From assembly GCA_032127875.1 (NCBI GenBank), contig JAQBHI010000026.1:1-12541 (forward strand): a stretch of 12,541 nucleotides of DNA. Reading direction: 5' to 3'. Shown here piece after piece: positions 6,727 through 12,541 of the stretch; within the stretch, counting starts at the first letter, position 1; every line of letters begins with the position of its first letter. Under the pieces are notes generated by a model. The model was not told the DNA's origin. It made no database searches and saw only the letters and a list, made by a program, of their open reading frames with translations. Both the position numbers and the translations under genes were made by a program. This stretch comes from CADEEV01 sp032127875. GTDB lineage: Bacteria; Acidobacteriota; Vicinamibacteria; Fen-336.

Positions 6727-6815
6727 GCCGGAGTGGCGGAACGGGCAGACGCTGAGGACTTAAAATCCTCTGCCGCGAAAGCGGCGTGTGGGTTCGACCC
6801 CCACCTCCGGCACCA
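6727..6815 (+). tRNA. tRNA-Leu (anticodon UAA), CCA encoded
   Basis: Acceptor GCCGGAG (6727-6733) pairs with CTCCGGC (6805-6811), followed by discriminator A and an encoded CCA (6813-6815). The anticodon stem GAGGA/TCCTC encloses the loop CTTAAAA with anticodon TAA at 6761-6763, reading UUA and UUG. The long variable arm (TGCCGC-GAAA-GCGGCG) is the class II shape expected of tRNA-Leu. The T arm GTGGG-TTCGACC-CCCAC is intact. No separate promoter is obvious in the 16 bases after the IMPase stop, so it may be read from inside or upstream of that gene. No U-rich terminator follows. Confidence 0.97.
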
Positions 6816-6842
6816 ACGGAGCCAGGGCCTGCTCAAAGTGCG

Positions 6843-6867
6843 TAGAATGCCATTCTCGATTGGAGGT
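6843..6867 (+). promoter_or_regulatory. -10-like box and strong ribosome binding site before the SRPBCC gene
   Basis: TAGAAT (6843-6848; five of six consensus) is followed 12 bases later by TGGAGGT (6861-6867), the strongest Shine-Dalgarno match in this part of the window. Four bases after GGAGG the sequence reads ATACGG instead of a start codon. No recognisable -35 lies 17 bases upstream of TAGAAT. Confidence 0.4.
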
Positions 6868-6947
6868 CTCATACGGATCGCCTCACGCTTCGCGCGCTGA
6901 TCGTCGTCGCCATCGCCCTCGCTGGCTCTCCCGCAGCGCGAGCTGCC

Positions 6948-7388
6948 GTGCAGCCGGTCAAGAAGGGGGCGCTCATCACGATAGCCGCCCACCTCGATCT
7001 GAAGGCCGCCCCCGCCAAGGTCTGGGCTGCCGCCGCGTCCGCCGAAGGCTTCTACGCTCTCACCGGCTTCAAGCCCGACGCCGCCGACAAGGCCCGCTCC
7101 TTCACGAAACTCGGCGACAGCATCGGCGCCTCGATCTGGGGCGATACTGGCCGCCTCGTGGTCACCAGCCTGAGCGCGGGCAAGGAACTGCGCGTGACGT
7201 GGGAGCCGGCCAACGCGAGTTACCTTTGCGCGAAGCGCATCGTGATCACGGCCGCGGGAAGCGGTACGTCTTTCGACTACTGGGACCGCTATACCGACGA
7301 CCAGCCGAGCGTAGATGCCACGGCGAAGAAGGTCCACGAGGATTCCGCCAGGGCCCTCGAGGCGTTCCGGGTGCTGGCCGAGAAGTAG
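6948..7388 (+). CDS. SRPBCC-fold (AHSA1/START-like) protein, probably exported; start codon damaged
   Basis: From the GTG at 6948 this encodes 146 residues with the look of an SRPBCC ligand-binding fold: an opening strand ITIAAHLDLKAAPAKVWAAA, LVVTSLSAGKELRVTWEP in the middle, strand TSFDYWDRYTDD, and a closing helix VHEDSARALEAFRVLAEK. Function and ligand are unknown. The same frame is open upstream to 6846 and reads TDRLTLRALIVVAIALAGSPAARA directly before the GTG product, in substance a signal peptide with an ARA cleavage site. That stretch lacks ATG, GTG or TTG but sits just behind a good ribosome binding site (6861-6867). The native start was therefore probably at about 6870, and the 6948 start may be only the first usable codon. 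It is convergent with the kinase gene; only 55 bases separate the two stops. Confidence 0.7.
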   Translation: MQPVKKGALITIAAHLDLKAAPAKVWAAAASAEGFYALTGFKPDAADKARSFTKLGDSIGASIWGDTGRLVVTSLSAGKELRVTWEPANASYLCAKRIVITAAGSGTSFDYWDRYTDDQPSVDATAKKVHEDSARALEAFRVLAEK

Positions 7389-7408
7389 AAACTACCGTTG
7401 AGTACGGT
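7385..7408. terminator. Small inverted repeats between convergent genes
   Basis: GTAG-AAA-CTAC (7385-7395), which includes the SRPBCC stop codon, abuts ACCGT-TGAGT-ACGGT (7394-7408). Both stems are short and compete for the same bases, and no U-tract follows. The gap to the kinase stop (7389-7443) also holds two ACCGAT copies (7415 and 7432) and an ATCCGGAT palindrome. It may be a weak shared 3' end; the evidence is thin. Confidence 0.22.
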
Positions 7409-7443
7409 TCCGGGACCGATCCGGATCCGAAACCGATTCAACC

Positions 7444-10080
7444 CTACTCGAACTGCTCCATCATCCAGATGTCACCACCCTCGGGCCGGAAGCGGTCGAA
7501 CAGCACGAAGCGGCCGTCCGGGGACCAGTTCGGATAGTCGATGCGGGAGTTCCCGTCGTCGAACTCGAAGACCGAGTACGGCTTGTCAGATCCCAGCGGC
7601 GAAACCCACAGCGTTTTGTGGCCGACCACGTCCATCGCCATGGAGAAATATGGTGAGAAGGACATGTGTGAGCCACCGACTACTTCACCGGCGGCTCTAG
7701 GCTCGCCGGCATCGAGTCCGACCGCAAGGGTCCGGGGCTCGCCGCCGCAGGGGCATCGGAAAATGACCGCCTTGCCGTCCGCTGTCCAGCGCAGGAAATG
7801 ACCTGTGACTCCGGCTCGCGTGAGCGGCCGCGCGCCGCTGCCGTCGGCATTCGTCATCCACACTTCGAGGTGGCCTCCCTGGTCCGACTGGTACGCGATC
7901 CGCTTTCCGTCCGGCGAGAAGTACGGGTTCGTGTCGACCGCCTCGTCCTTCGTGAGTTGAGCGGGGGCCCCGAAGGCCAAGTCCACGCTCCAGATGTCCG
8001 CGTTGCCGGTTCGGGAAGAAAAGAAGGCGATGGTCTTGCCGTCCGGCGACCAGTTGGGCTGGAAGTCGCCGCCCGGCCCGTGCGTGAGCTGGCGTGCCGT
8101 GCCCGACTTCAGGGAATGCACCCAGATGTTCATGTCGCCGCTACGGTCCGAGTTGAAGGCGATGCTCAAGTTGTCAGGCGACCACGCTCCACGGCTATCC
8201 TCGCGGGTGGTCGCGATCACCGACTGGGGCGCACCGGCCGGCCTGCCGTCGGCGGGCGACACCGGGAGGCGCCAGATGTCGGCGTTTTGCCTCAGCACCG
8301 AGAAGGCGAGCCGCAGACCATCGGGGGAGAGGGCCAGACCCACATCCTGGCCGGCGCCTGTCGTGAGTTGCTGCAGCGGGCCGGCGGGGCTCCCGTCGGC
8401 CCCGACCCGCACGCGCCAGACGTTCCAGCCGCCGCTCCGGTCGGAGGAGAAGTACAGGTATCGTCCTGAGTGGGACCACACCGGGCCCACGTCGTGGGGC
8501 GTGTCGTTCGTCACCCAGGTGAGCGTCCTGGCGGCCAGGTCCACGACGCGCACGTCGAACTTGGTCCGCTCCACGTTCTGGAACACGAGGCGCGCTCCGT
8601 CGGGAGACCAGCGCGGCCGCAGGTGCACCACCGCCTCCGAGAGGTCGCTCGTGACCTGCTGCGGATTGCGTCCCTGGTTGTCCACGACCCACAGCCGGCG
8701 CGAGCCGACCCAGGAGGCGTCGACGGCGACACGCGTGCCGTCCGGCGAATAAGCAGGGTTGAAGGCGTTCTCCAGGAGCCGGGCTTCCTTCCCCGAGGCG
8801 AGCTCCAGGCTCCACACGTCGCCCCCTTCGTACTGGCCGAAGACGTCTCCGGGTTCGAGCTTGCGGCCAGCCTGGCGTGCGCGCACGAAGAGGATCGTCA
8901 TGCCGTCGGGCGCCCACTCCGGCTGGATGTCGTCGGCGTCTCCCCGCGTGAGCTGCTTCTCGTCCGTGGCGAGCCCCTTGACGAAGATCTTCCGCACATT
9001 CCCCAGATGGCCCGTGTACAGAATCTGCGTTCCATCCGGAGACCAGGCGGCGAAATCCTCGACGCCCTCGCGGAAGGTGACCTGCGAGAGGCTGGGCTGC
9101 GGTGGACGGGCCGGGGCCGAACCGAAGCGCCGAACCCCGACCAGGAACAGGCCGGCGGCGAGCGCGACTCCCGCCGCGAGGCGCAGCACTAGGTGGCCGC
9201 TGCTGATGCCTTTGCCACGGCTGAGCGCCGCGAGCGCGGCGTCGATCTCGAGACCTGCATCACCCGCGTCGCGCAGCCGCCGTTCGACGTCCTTCTCCAG
9301 GCAGCGATGCAGCAACTGCCGCAGCTCGGCGGGCACGGCGCGGGGCAGCGCGCTCCAGTCGGGCTCGCGGTTGAGGATCGCCGCCAGCGTGTCCGACACC
9401 GTCTCACCGGCGAAAGCTTTGTGGCCCGTGAGCATCTCGTAGAGCAGCCCGCCGAGGCTCCAAAGGTCCGTGCGCTTGTCGACGCTCTTGCCGCGCGCCT
9501 GTTCGGGGCTCATGTAGGCCGGCGTCCCGAGGATGCTTCCCGCGCGCGTCCCGTCGGCCGTCGCCGTCTTGGCCCCGGAAAGACCCGCCGGGGAAACCGG
9601 CCCCAGCGTCTTCGCAAGGCCAAAGTCCAGGACCTTGACGCGACCCTCAGGCGTCACCTTCACGTTCGACGGTTTCAGGTCACGATGGACGATGCCGTGG
9701 CTGTGGGCGGCCTCGATCGCGTCGGTGATCTGGCGGCCGAGCCGGAGCGCCTCCGCAACAGGCATTGGCCCGGCCGCCAGCAGTTCGCCGAGGGTCTGGC
9801 CGGGGACCAACTCCATGACGATGAAGTGGACGTCGCCCGCCTGCTCGAGCCCGTAGATCGCGGCCACGCCGGGATGGTTGAGCGAGGCCAACGCCCGCGC
9901 CTCCCGCTCGAAGCGCGCCAGTCGTTCCGGATCGCGCGCGAAGTGATCGGGCAGAGTCTTGACGGCCACTTCGCGGCCGAGCTTCACGTCGCGGGCACGG
10001 TAGACCTCGCCCATGCCCCCGGCGCCGACGGAGCCCAGCACCTCGTATGAACCCAGCGCGGTTCCCGGCAGAAGGGCCAT
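7444..10080 (-). CDS. Transmembrane Ser/Thr protein kinase with C-terminal PD40 beta-propellers
   Basis: An 878-residue receptor-like kinase. The N-terminal Hanks-type domain (about 11-285) is complete: glycine loop G19-AGGMG, K41 in VAVK, helix-C E60, HRDLKPSN at 132-139 with catalytic D134, DFG at 152-154, GTPAYMSPEQ at 185-194 and DLWSLG at 205-210. One hydrophobic span at about 297-316 anchors it, which puts the rest outside the cytoplasm. Residues 340-878 hold twelve WSPDG-type repeats spaced 43-55 residues apart, as expected of two six-bladed TolB-like propellers. The architecture is common in Acidobacteriota and some other soil phyla; signals and substrates are unknown. The ATG at 10080 has no Shine-Dalgarno sequence, and a -10-like TATACT ends 10 bases upstream. 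It lies downstream of apaG on the same strand, with a 96-base gap. Confidence 0.94.
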   Translation of the reverse strand: MALLPGTALGSYEVLGSVGAGGMGEVYRARDVKLGREVAVKTLPDHFARDPERLARFEREARALASLNHPGVAAIYGLEQAGDVHFIVMELVPGQTLGELLAAGPMPVAEALRLGRQITDAIEAAHSHGIVHRDLKPSNVKVTPEGRVKVLDFGLAKTLGPVSPAGLSGAKTATADGTRAGSILGTPAYMSPEQARGKSVDKRTDLWSLGGLLYEMLTGHKAFAGETVSDTLAAILNREPDWSALPRAVPAELRQLLHRCLEKDVERRLRDAGDAGLEIDAALAALSRGKGISSGHLVLRLAAGVALAAGLFLVGVRRFGSAPARPPQPSLSQVTFREGVEDFAAWSPDGTQILYTGHLGNVRKIFVKGLATDEKQLTRGDADDIQPEWAPDGMTILFVRARQAGRKLEPGDVFGQYEGGDVWSLELASGKEARLLENAFNPAYSPDGTRVAVDASWVGSRRLWVVDNQGRNPQQVTSDLSEAVVHLRPRWSPDGARLVFQNVERTKFDVRVVDLAARTLTWVTNDTPHDVGPVWSHSGRYLYFSSDRSGGWNVWRVRVGADGSPAGPLQQLTTGAGQDVGLALSPDGLRLAFSVLRQNADIWRLPVSPADGRPAGAPQSVIATTREDSRGAWSPDNLSIAFNSDRSGDMNIWVHSLKSGTARQLTHGPGGDFQPNWSPDGKTIAFFSSRTGNADIWSVDLAFGAPAQLTKDEAVDTNPYFSPDGKRIAYQSDQGGHLEVWMTNADGSGARPLTRAGVTGHFLRWTADGKAVIFRCPCGGEPRTLAVGLDAGEPRAAGEVVGGSHMSFSPYFSMAMDVVGHKTLWVSPLGSDKPYSVFEFDDGNSRIDYPNWSPDGRFVLFDRFRPEGGDIWMMEQFE
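7447..9063 (-). repeat. Twelve tandem PD40/WSPDG blades within the kinase
   Basis: Blade signatures begin at residues 346, 389, 444, 491, 535, 584, 633, 677, 721, 765, 808 and 852. Most read WSPDG, YSPDG, LSPDG or FSPDG. The divergent ones are WAPDG (389), WSHSG (535), WSPDN (633), WTADG (765) and FSPYF (808). Spacing is 43-55, and 43-44 for the last five intervals. The repeats are at protein level; I saw no long exact DNA repeats. Confidence 0.85.
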
Positions 10081-10090
10081 GAGTGGGCGG

Positions 10091-10096
10091 AGTATA
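10091..10096 (-). promoter_or_regulatory. -10-like element for the kinase gene
   Basis: The minus strand reads TATACT (five of six consensus), with 10 bases between it and the ATG. Sequence 17 bases upstream (CCCTTG) is not a convincing -35. A start of transcription about seven bases on would leave a leader of only some four bases. It lies in the 96-base gap between apaG and the kinase; I see nothing else firm in that gap. Confidence 0.42.
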
Positions 10097-10176
10097 GCGC
10101 CGAGGTCGACTTACAAGGGGAGCGCGAACCGCGCGGCGCGGGGGCGCATGGCTCGTGTACCCCCCGAGTTCCCTAC

Positions 10177-10560
10177 TCAGTTGATCTGGGTTGGGACGGC
10201 GAGCGAGAACGGGGCGATCTTGGCTTCGAAGGAAGAGCCGTCGGGGCGCACCATCTTGTACGTGCCGTGCATCGAGCCGAGCGGCGTCTGCAGGGGGCAA
10301 AAGCTCGTGTACTCGAACGACTGCCCAGGCTCGAGCACGGGCTGCTCTCCGACGACGCCGGGCCCCTCGACTTCACCAACCGGACCCTCGGTGCCGGAGA
10401 TGATCCAGTGGCGGCTCACGAGTTGCGCCGTCCGCTCGCCTTCGTTCGTGATGCGTATCGTGTAGGCGAAGAAGAAGTAGTTCTCTGCCGCGGAGCTGCG
10501 CTCGGGGACGTACGCGGACTTCACCTGCACACGGATGCCCTGCGTGACGGCGTCGCTCAC
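10177..10560 (-). CDS. apaG: ApaG (DUF525) protein
   Basis: A 127-residue single-domain protein with a fibronectin-III-like fold. It matches ApaG throughout: IRVQVKSAYVPERS at 9-22, FFAYTIRITNEG at 30-41, SRHWIISG at 49-56, the glycine-rich GPGVVGEQPVLEPG at 66-79, FEYTSFCPLQTPLGSM at 82-97, and a C-terminal AKIAPFSLAVP. In enterobacteria apaG sits beside apaH and ksgA and its biochemical role is still unclear; neither partner is here. The GTG start at 10560 overlaps the permease stop as GTGA, so translation is likely coupled to the permease. The reading frame stays open far into the permease gene, but the ApaG homology begins only after this GTG, so this is an overlap and not a fusion. Confidence 0.93.
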   Translation of the reverse strand: MSDAVTQGIRVQVKSAYVPERSSAAENYFFFAYTIRITNEGERTAQLVSRHWIISGTEGPVGEVEGPGVVGEQPVLEPGQSFEYTSFCPLQTPLGSMHGTYKMVRPDGSSFEAKIAPFSLAVPTQIN

Positions 10561-11984
10561 GAGGCGACCCTTGCCCCGGCCCGCCGCCCGAGCAGGTAGA
10601 CAGCGGCACCCGCCCCGACCATCACGCCGCTCATGCCGAGGGTTTTGGCGACGGCGAGCAGCTTGCGCGGTTCGTCGGCGGCGGGAAAGCAGGCGAGGAC
10701 AATCGCGGCCAGCGTGGTCGCGAGACCGAGCAAGGCGAAGAAGGTCGCCACGGGCCGTCCGCCGGGCAGGCGGATGGCCGTGGGCCCACGGGGTTCGGCC
10801 TGGATGCGCAAGGCCGAGCCGAACACGAACAGGAACGGGATCATCGTCGCGACGACGGTCATGCTCACCAGCGCATTGTAGGCTCCCTTGACCGAGGTGC
10901 CCGCCTGGCCCAGGAAGACGAAGATCACGGTGATGAAGCTCTGGGTCAGCAGAGCGACCCAGGGTGAGCCCCAGCGCGGATGGATGCGGCCAAAGCCCGC
11001 CGGCAGGAAGTGATCGATGCCCGCGACGAAGGGGATGCGCGCCACCGCTCCCAGCCAGGCACACAGGCTGCCCAGTGCCGTGAGGGCGATCAGCGCGGCC
11101 ATCACCGGGGCAATCCAGGGCGCGTCGATGCGCCGGGCGCCCGCATCCACCGCCTGCATGATGCCTTGCAGCCCCGTCAATTCGCCAACCGGCACCGTGA
11201 TCAGGACGGCCACGGTACCGAGCAGGTAGATCGCGATGATCAGCGGCGCCGAAAACAGGATGCCACGAGGCACGTTGCGCCGCGCGTCCTCGATCTCGTC
11301 GCCCATGAACGAGGCGGCCTCGAAGCCCGTCCACGCGAAGACCAGCGTCGACCAGAAGATCAAGTCCTTGAGAGCCAGCTCCGGCACCAGAAACGCAACG
11401 CTCCACTGCGTGGCGGAGCCGAAGCGCGTCCAGGCGATCCCGCCCATCACGAGCAGCAGCAGCGTCGCGAGCCAGCGCGCGACCGCGCCGACGTTGGTCA
11501 GCCATTTGGCCACGTCCAGACCGGCGATGTTGAGCGCCGTGCCCAGGGCCAGACCCAGCAGCGCCGTCACGATGAAGTAGGCTGGCTTCTGGGACAGTCC
11601 CAGCCAGCTTTCGCCGCCGATGTAGAGCGCGTTTGCCGCGGCGAAGTAGAGCAGGCCCGGGAAGTAGGGAAGATTGCTGGACCAATATGTCCAGCCGGTC
11701 ATGAAGCCGGCGAAATCGCCGAAGGCGTGCCGGGCCCAGACGTACAGGCCGCCCTCTTCGGGATAGCGCGACGACATCTCGATCACGCACCAGGCCAGCG
11801 GCATCGTCATGGTGACGAAGGAGACGCCCCACATGCCGATCGCGCTAGGGCCGGCGGCGGCCGCGATCGCCACCCACTGCAGATTGGTCCCGGCCGTGAC
11901 GAAGAGCAGGACCACGTCGCGCAGGCCCATTGCCGAGCGCAGGCGCGGGCGGGCCTCGTCGGGGGGGAGGGTTGACGCGGCCAT
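10557..11984 (-). CDS. APC-superfamily amino-acid permease
   Basis: A 475-residue inner-membrane transporter with about twelve hydrophobic spans. The substrate-binding first helix reads VTAGTNLQWVAIAAAAG (29-45). The loop YPEEGGLYVWARHAFGDFAG (74-93) and the sixth helix with FAWTGFEAASFMGDEIED (216-233) and NVPRGI (237-242) are characteristic of AA_permease_2 proteins, close to the glutamate:GABA-antiporter-like branch. The substrate cannot be fixed; an amino acid or amine is likely. The ATG at 11984 is preceded by no Shine-Dalgarno sequence, but a TACGCT -10-like box lies 15 bases upstream. The TGA overlaps the apaG start. It is divergent from the DUF6335-like gene across about 80 bases. Confidence 0.9.
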   Translation of the reverse strand: MAASTLPPDEARPRLRSAMGLRDVVLLFVTAGTNLQWVAIAAAAGPSAIGMWGVSFVTMTMPLAWCVIEMSSRYPEEGGLYVWARHAFGDFAGFMTGWTYWSSNLPYFPGLLYFAAANALYIGGESWLGLSQKPAYFIVTALLGLALGTALNIAGLDVAKWLTNVGAVARWLATLLLLVMGGIAWTRFGSATQWSVAFLVPELALKDLIFWSTLVFAWTGFEAASFMGDEIEDARRNVPRGILFSAPLIIAIYLLGTVAVLITVPVGELTGLQGIMQAVDAGARRIDAPWIAPVMAALIALTALGSLCAWLGAVARIPFVAGIDHFLPAGFGRIHPRWGSPWVALLTQSFITVIFVFLGQAGTSVKGAYNALVSMTVVATMIPFLFVFGSALRIQAEPRGPTAIRLPGGRPVATFFALLGLATTLAAIVLACFPAADEPRKLLAVAKTLGMSGVMVGAGAAVYLLGRRAGARVAS

Positions 11985-11999
11985 CGGGGAGCGATGCTG

Positions 12000-12005
12000 A
12001 GCGTA
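12000..12005 (-). promoter_or_regulatory. Possible -10 element for the permease-apaG operon
   Basis: The minus strand reads TACGCT, with 15 bases between it and the permease ATG. It matches only three of six consensus positions and has no -35 at 17 bases. It is listed because it repeats the spacing seen at other starts in this window. Confidence 0.22.
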
Positions 12006-12054
12006 TCTCGAAAACCGCTTGACGGCGAGGGGCGCGCGGGGCCAGTCTTAGGCC

Positions 12055-12058
12055 GGAG
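12055..12058 (+). promoter_or_regulatory. Ribosome binding site fixing the DUF6335-like start
   Basis: GGAG stands seven bases before the ATG at 12066, the best-placed Shine-Dalgarno sequence of any gene in the window. It decides for this ATG over the in-frame ATG at 11994, whose GGGGAG is only two bases away. A TTGACG at 12019-12024 could be a -35, but the matching -10 is poor (CAGTCT, 18 bases on). Confidence 0.5.
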
Positions 12059-12065
12059 TTCAGGT

Positions 12066-12476
12066 ATGCGATCCAAGGCGCGACGCGCTTCGCGGGACCG
12101 GAAGCCGAACCCACCACGCCTGCCGCCGATTGCCGAGGATGCGCTGCGCCACGTCCGCTCGGCGACGGCCGTGGCGGCCGAGGCGATGCGCACCGGGATC
12201 CTGCCTGCTGCACGGCGCGAGGACGAGATCCCGCACGAGGACGAGACGATGTTGGTGGGCGACCCCGACGATCACTGCCTGGCGAACGAGTACGTCGGCG
12301 ACGAGACGCCCGGGGGCAGCACCTCGACGCCGGACCAGAACAACGTCGACGAGATCGGCCGCGCCTATGGCCTCCAGGATGAGGACAACGGCACGCTGCG
12401 CAGCGCCTCCGAGGTGCTGGACGGTCGCGATCGGCACCGCATCGAGTTGCGGCCGCCGCGCCGCCCCAGACGGTAG
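12066..12476 (+). CDS. DUF6335-like small hydrophilic protein
   Basis: A 136-residue soluble protein without signal peptide or membrane span. The first 30 residues are basic and proline-rich; the rest is acidic. The conserved part is GDETPGGSTSTPDQNNVDE (78-96), then GLQDEDNGTL (102-111) and RDRHRIEL (121-128). This matches the TPDQ...VD...G...ED...L...RD.HR.EL pattern I associate with DUF6335, known mainly from cyanobacteria and soil bacteria and of unknown function. The family name is from memory. The ATG at 12066 is chosen for its well-spaced GGAG. It is divergent from the permease; the downstream neighbour lies outside the window. Confidence 0.72.
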   Translation: MRSKARRASRDRKPNPPRLPPIAEDALRHVRSATAVAAEAMRTGILPAARREDEIPHEDETMLVGDPDDHCLANEYVGDETPGGSTSTPDQNNVDEIGRAYGLQDEDNGTLRSASEVLDGRDRHRIELRPPRRPRR

Positions 12477-12478
12477 GC

Positions 12479-12492
12479 GAGTCGCCTGACTC
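12479..12492 (+). terminator. Short hairpin after the DUF6335-like gene
   Basis: GAGTC-GCCT-GACTC forms a 5-bp stem with a four-base loop, two bases after the TAG. No U-run follows, and the remaining bases to 12541 show no gene or other signal. Confidence 0.25.
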
Positions 12493-12541
12493 TCGTCAGC
12501 GCTTTCCCCGGCAGCCTGTGCCACGCTTGTGCCGCCCCGCC

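Noticed and set aside
6727..6815. tRNA-Leu as an integration site for a mobile element
   Set aside because: No integrase, no repeated 3' tRNA end and no change in gene style was seen on either side.
8470..10050. Two end-to-end plus-strand frames (240 and 285 codons) antisense to the kinase
   Set aside because: They mirror the kinase frame and have no motifs, so they are taken as shadows rather than an antisense operon.
10177..11832. Apparent 551-residue fusion ending in ApaG
   Set aside because: The upstream part is an out-of-frame reading of the permease gene; ApaG homology starts right after the GTG at 10560, giving a GTGA overlap and not a fusion.
10980..11975. 331-codon plus-strand frame antisense to the permease
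   Set aside because: Composition (His, Gln, Arg, Asp rich, no fold) is the reverse-strand image of hydrophobic codons in a GC-rich membrane protein; no ribosome binding site or homology seen.

Overview
The window is a GC-rich, gene-dense stretch of bacterial chromosome with very strong G/C preference at third codon positions. A predicted outer-membrane beta-barrel (DUF3187-like) and an ArnT-like glycosyltransferase point to a diderm cell. The Ser/Thr kinase fused to a WSPDG-repeat propeller is a style common in Acidobacteriota (Thermoanaerobaculia and Vicinamibacteria types) and some related phyla. I infer an uncultured-type acidobacterial or similar genome; no rRNA or marker gene here settles this. 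I see no insertion sequence, integrase, prophage or CRISPR array, and no gap between genes exceeds about 110 bases.

Layout, left to right: the last codons of an upstream gene and a DUF3187-like outer-membrane protein (+); a hairpin between convergent genes; a leftward operon aroA > aroK > metallophosphoesterase, written right to left; divergent from aroA, a small RsbW-type ATP-binding anti-sigma/kinase protein (+); convergent to it, an ArnT/PMT-type membrane glycosyltransferase (-); divergent from that across about 32 bases, an inositol monophosphatase-family enzyme (+), then tRNA-Leu(UAA) and a small SRPBCC-fold protein whose exported form appears to lack a start codon; convergent to it, a large Ser/Thr kinase with twelve PD40-type blades (-), preceded by an APC permease and apaG overlapping as GTGA (-); finally a DUF6335-like small acidic protein (+).

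The genes cover aromatic amino-acid synthesis (shikimate kinase and EPSP synthase, the fifth and sixth steps of the shikimate pathway), phosphate-ester hydrolysis, envelope glycosylation, amino-acid transport and two signalling proteins. They do not form one obvious dedicated system. The points most worth a second look are the damaged start of the SRPBCC gene, the overlapping divergent -10 elements between the glycosyltransferase and the IMPase, the recurring -10-like hexamers 10 to 17 bases from start codons without ribosome binding sites, and the single in-frame TTA codon lying just upstream of the tRNA that reads it.
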